Part shown: piece by piece, positions 6,820 to 8,013 of the stretch | How positions within the stretch are numbered: position 1 is the stretch's first letter | How the letters are laid out: each line of letters starts with the position of its first letter | From: Sphingobium sp. | GTDB lineage: Bacteria; Pseudomonadota; Alphaproteobacteria; Sphingomonadales; Sphingomonadaceae | Reading direction: 5' to 3' | DNA length: 8,013 nt | Assembly (NCBI GenBank): GCA_020051025.1 | Contig: JAGVJS010000204.1 | Coordinates: 1-8,013 of the forward strand | The notes under the pieces: model-generated | Told to the model about the DNA's origin: nothing | The model's database searches: none | Seen by the model: only the letters and a program-made list of their open reading frames with translations | Made by a program: the position numbers and the translations under genes

Positions 6820-7140
6820 TCAGGCGCCGAGCAGCGCCAGCGCTTCGATCTGGGCGCGGGAAAAGCCCTGCGCAGCGAGGGTGGGCACATGGCGTTCGGC
6901 CAATTGCCGGGTGCGGCCGGTTTCGCAGAGGAAATCCCGTACCGGATGGAGACGGACGGGAAGCGGCGCCACGACCGTCTTCCTTGCGCCGATCAGGGCA
7001 TCAACCATATGGCCGACCCGCGACCGCAGCGATCCGGCGGCGGTCGCCTCACCACAGCCGCAATCGGCAACGGCGGTCAGCGCCTGCTGGACATGCTGCC
7101 ATTCGGCAGGGCTGAGGCGCGGTGTGGCGATGGTCAGCAT
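6820..7140 (-). CDS. Conserved-looking small protein of unknown function upstream of pirin
   Basis: This is a 106-aa soluble protein with no signal peptide or membrane helix. I do not recognise a family. Visible features are an N-terminal helix (SPAEWQHVQQALTAVADC), a CGCG element at residues 27-30 (Cys27, Cys29), a third Cys72 in FLCETGRTRQLAERH, His68 and His84, and a C-terminal helix SRAQIEALALL. The Cys/His set could bind metal, but this is only a possibility. The start at 7140 was chosen because AGGAG (7149-7153) lies eight bases upstream. An in-frame ATG at 7167 has no such site and would add nine residues. The gene is 28 bp from the pirin start on the same strand, so the two very likely form one transcript and may work in one process. 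Confidence 0.75.
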   Translation of the reverse strand: MLTIATPRLSPAEWQHVQQALTAVADCGCGEATAAGSLRSRVGHMVDALIGARKTVVAPLPVRLHPVRDFLCETGRTRQLAERHVPTLAAQGFSRAQIEALALLGA

Positions 7141-7221
7141 GGCGAAAACTCCTGTTCGGCTACGCAATTGTGATAACCGACAAATGCTTTTGCGATCAGC
7201 CAGATAAATTCCGGCGTTTCG

Positions 7222-7236
7222 TTCGATAAAATCGAA
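7222..7236. promoter_or_regulatory. 15-bp palindrome, candidate operator in the divergent spacer
   Basis: TTCGAT (7222-7227), AAA, ATCGAA (7231-7236) is a perfect 6-bp inverted repeat in the AT-richest part of the window, between the pirin operon (minus) and the exported small protein (plus). A second, weaker dyad, TTGT-N8-ACAA, lies at 7168-7183. Such sites are typical of dimeric helix-turn-helix regulators, but no regulator gene lies next to it. The rest of the spacer 7141-7406 holds the two ribosome binding sites and no promoter I can call with confidence. Confidence 0.4.
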
Positions 7237-7406
7237 TAACCATCATCAAACTGAAGTAACATCTTCCGACCGGATTCAAGAAACGGCACAGCGCCGCCTT
7301 TAACCTCACATCGCTACGAAAATTGAAGCAAGGCCGCATAGGGGCGGTCTGCTGGCAAAAGACAGCCTCTTCGCCATTGTCGGCACGCATGGGAGGAAAG
7401 AGCATC

Positions 7407-7901
7407 ATGGTAAGAAACATTCTCATCGCGCTCGCAGGTCTCGCAGGGACATGCACCATCGTTCATGCTCAGGCGCCCGACGGCGCTCTCCCGCCCCCGC
7501 CGGAAAGCATGGCCATCAATTCGGAAGGGCGCAGCAGCAGCCTCGGCTATGTCGTATCCCTCGGCTATTTCACGCAAGCCCAGATGCAAGACCCCCTTTG
7601 GGAGTTTGCCCGCGCGAAGATCGCCAACATGTGGTGGTGCAAGTCAGAGGCCCGCTTGCGGCGGCGCGACGTCCGATGGGTTCCGGCCAATGACGGCACG
7701 GACAAACAATGCGCCATGGCCATCTACACCTCGGAATGTCTGGAACCGCGCGACGTCGACGACCATGTCGAGCCACAATTTGCGACCAAGCTGGAACAGG
7801 ATCTCCACATCCTGATGACGAAGCCCGTGCCCGGCCCCGATGGCCCCGACTGCGGCGAGAAGGTTCGTGCGCTCAGACATGACACCAAACCTCCGAGGTG
7901 A
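7407..7901 (+). CDS. Small exported four-cysteine protein of unknown function
   Basis: This is a 164-aa protein with a Sec-type signal peptide: MVRN, then the hydrophobic ILIALAGLAG, with a likely cut after VHA at residue 21. The mature part of about 143 residues is soluble and begins proline-rich (ALPPPPES). It has four cysteines (78, 102, 111, 149), which suggests up to two disulfides in the periplasm. Other visible features are the WWC motif at 76-78 and a polar, charged C terminus. No family is recognised. The start at 7407 has GGAGG (7392-7396) ten bases upstream and places the signal peptide at the N terminus. In-frame Met codons at 7323 and 7389 are not supported by a signal or ribosome site. 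It stands alone, divergent from the pirin operon, and its stop is 16 bp from an insertion-sequence edge. Confidence 0.75.
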   Translation: MVRNILIALAGLAGTCTIVHAQAPDGALPPPPESMAINSEGRSSSLGYVVSLGYFTQAQMQDPLWEFARAKIANMWWCKSEARLRRRDVRWVPANDGTDKQCAMAIYTSECLEPRDVDDHVEPQFATKLEQDLHILMTKPVPGPDGPDCGEKVRALRHDTKPPR

Positions 7902-7917
7902 GACCCAAGGCCCACTA

Positions 7918-8013
7918 GAGCGGATTTCGATCAGTCTGGATCATATCCGCAAGAGCTGAAGTAATTGGCGCATTCGGCGGGTTGGAAGATGTCGACGAGT
8001 TTGCCGATGAGGC
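7918..8013 (-). mobile_element. End of an IS630-family insertion sequence (partial)
   Basis: The element enters from the right edge of the window. Its outer end is placed just after the TA of CTAG (7915-7918), because IS630 members insert at TA, often within CTAG. The edge is an inference because the other end is not in view. From 7920 to 7950 the end carries an imperfect dyad, GCGGAT (7920-7925) with ATCCGC (7945-7950), which overlaps the transposase stop. The transposase reads inward-to-edge on the minus strand. Confidence 0.7.
7931..8013 (-). CDS. IS630-family transposase, C-terminal 26 residues (cut by window end)
   Basis: The minus strand from 8011 reads 26 residues to a TGA at 7931-7933. 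The end PAECANYFSSCGYDPD, preceded by IGKLVDIFQ, is the characteristic C terminus of IS630-family (Tc1/mariner-like DDE) transposases, where a P-x-E-C-x-N-Y-F block follows the catalytic domain. The catalytic residues lie outside the window, so it is not possible to tell whether this copy is active. It is the only mobile-element signal in the window. Confidence 0.8.
   Translation of the reverse strand, partial: LIGKLVDIFQPAECANYFSSCGYDPD

Noticed and set aside
7323..7406. Longer N terminus for the exported four-cysteine protein
   Set aside because: There is no ribosome site at 7323, and the added 28 residues would precede an evident signal peptide.

Overview
The window is high-GC, densely packed alphaproteobacterial DNA. 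Protein style, codon use and the IS630-type transposase tail suggest a sphingomonad (Sphingobium/Sphingomonas type). That assignment is an inference from gene content, not a database match. Everything recognisable looks chromosomal and housekeeping or accessory, except the right edge, which runs into an insertion sequence.

Left part (about 1-5875): a minus-strand operon encodes, in order of transcription, a polytopic membrane protein of the DUF4153/DUF4173 family (4079->2460), an OmpR/PhoB-class response regulator (2463->1738, joined to the first gene by an ATGA stop/start overlap) and a membrane sensor histidine kinase (1727->153). Divergent from it, across a 254-bp spacer, is a plus-strand outer-membrane-type lipoprotein with a von Willebrand factor A domain of the YfbK kind (4334->5875). 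The shared spacer has a plausible sigma70-type promoter for the lipoprotein, and an inverted repeat overlaps the Shine-Dalgarno sequence of each divergent gene. The arrangement suggests an envelope-sensing module: the kinase reads a periplasmic signal, and the regulator controls its own operon and perhaps the lipoprotein. The layout loosely resembles CreBC with its membrane-protein target, but no canonical cre box was found.

Middle part (5876-7140): a minus-strand pair, a 106-aa protein of unknown function followed 28 bp later by a pirin-family bicupin with all four metal ligands. Pirin converges on the vWA gene with only 19 bp between the stops, and a strong GC hairpin covers the vWA stop codon.

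Right part (7141-8013): an AT-richer 266-bp divergent spacer with a clean 15-bp palindrome, then a small exported four-cysteine protein of unknown function (7407->7901). Sixteen bases after its stop lies a CTAG that looks like the insertion site of an IS630-family element. The last 26 codons of its transposase run in from the right edge on the minus strand. At the far left edge a possible plus-strand gene end (stop at 84) abuts a terminator-like inverted repeat shared with the histidine kinase.
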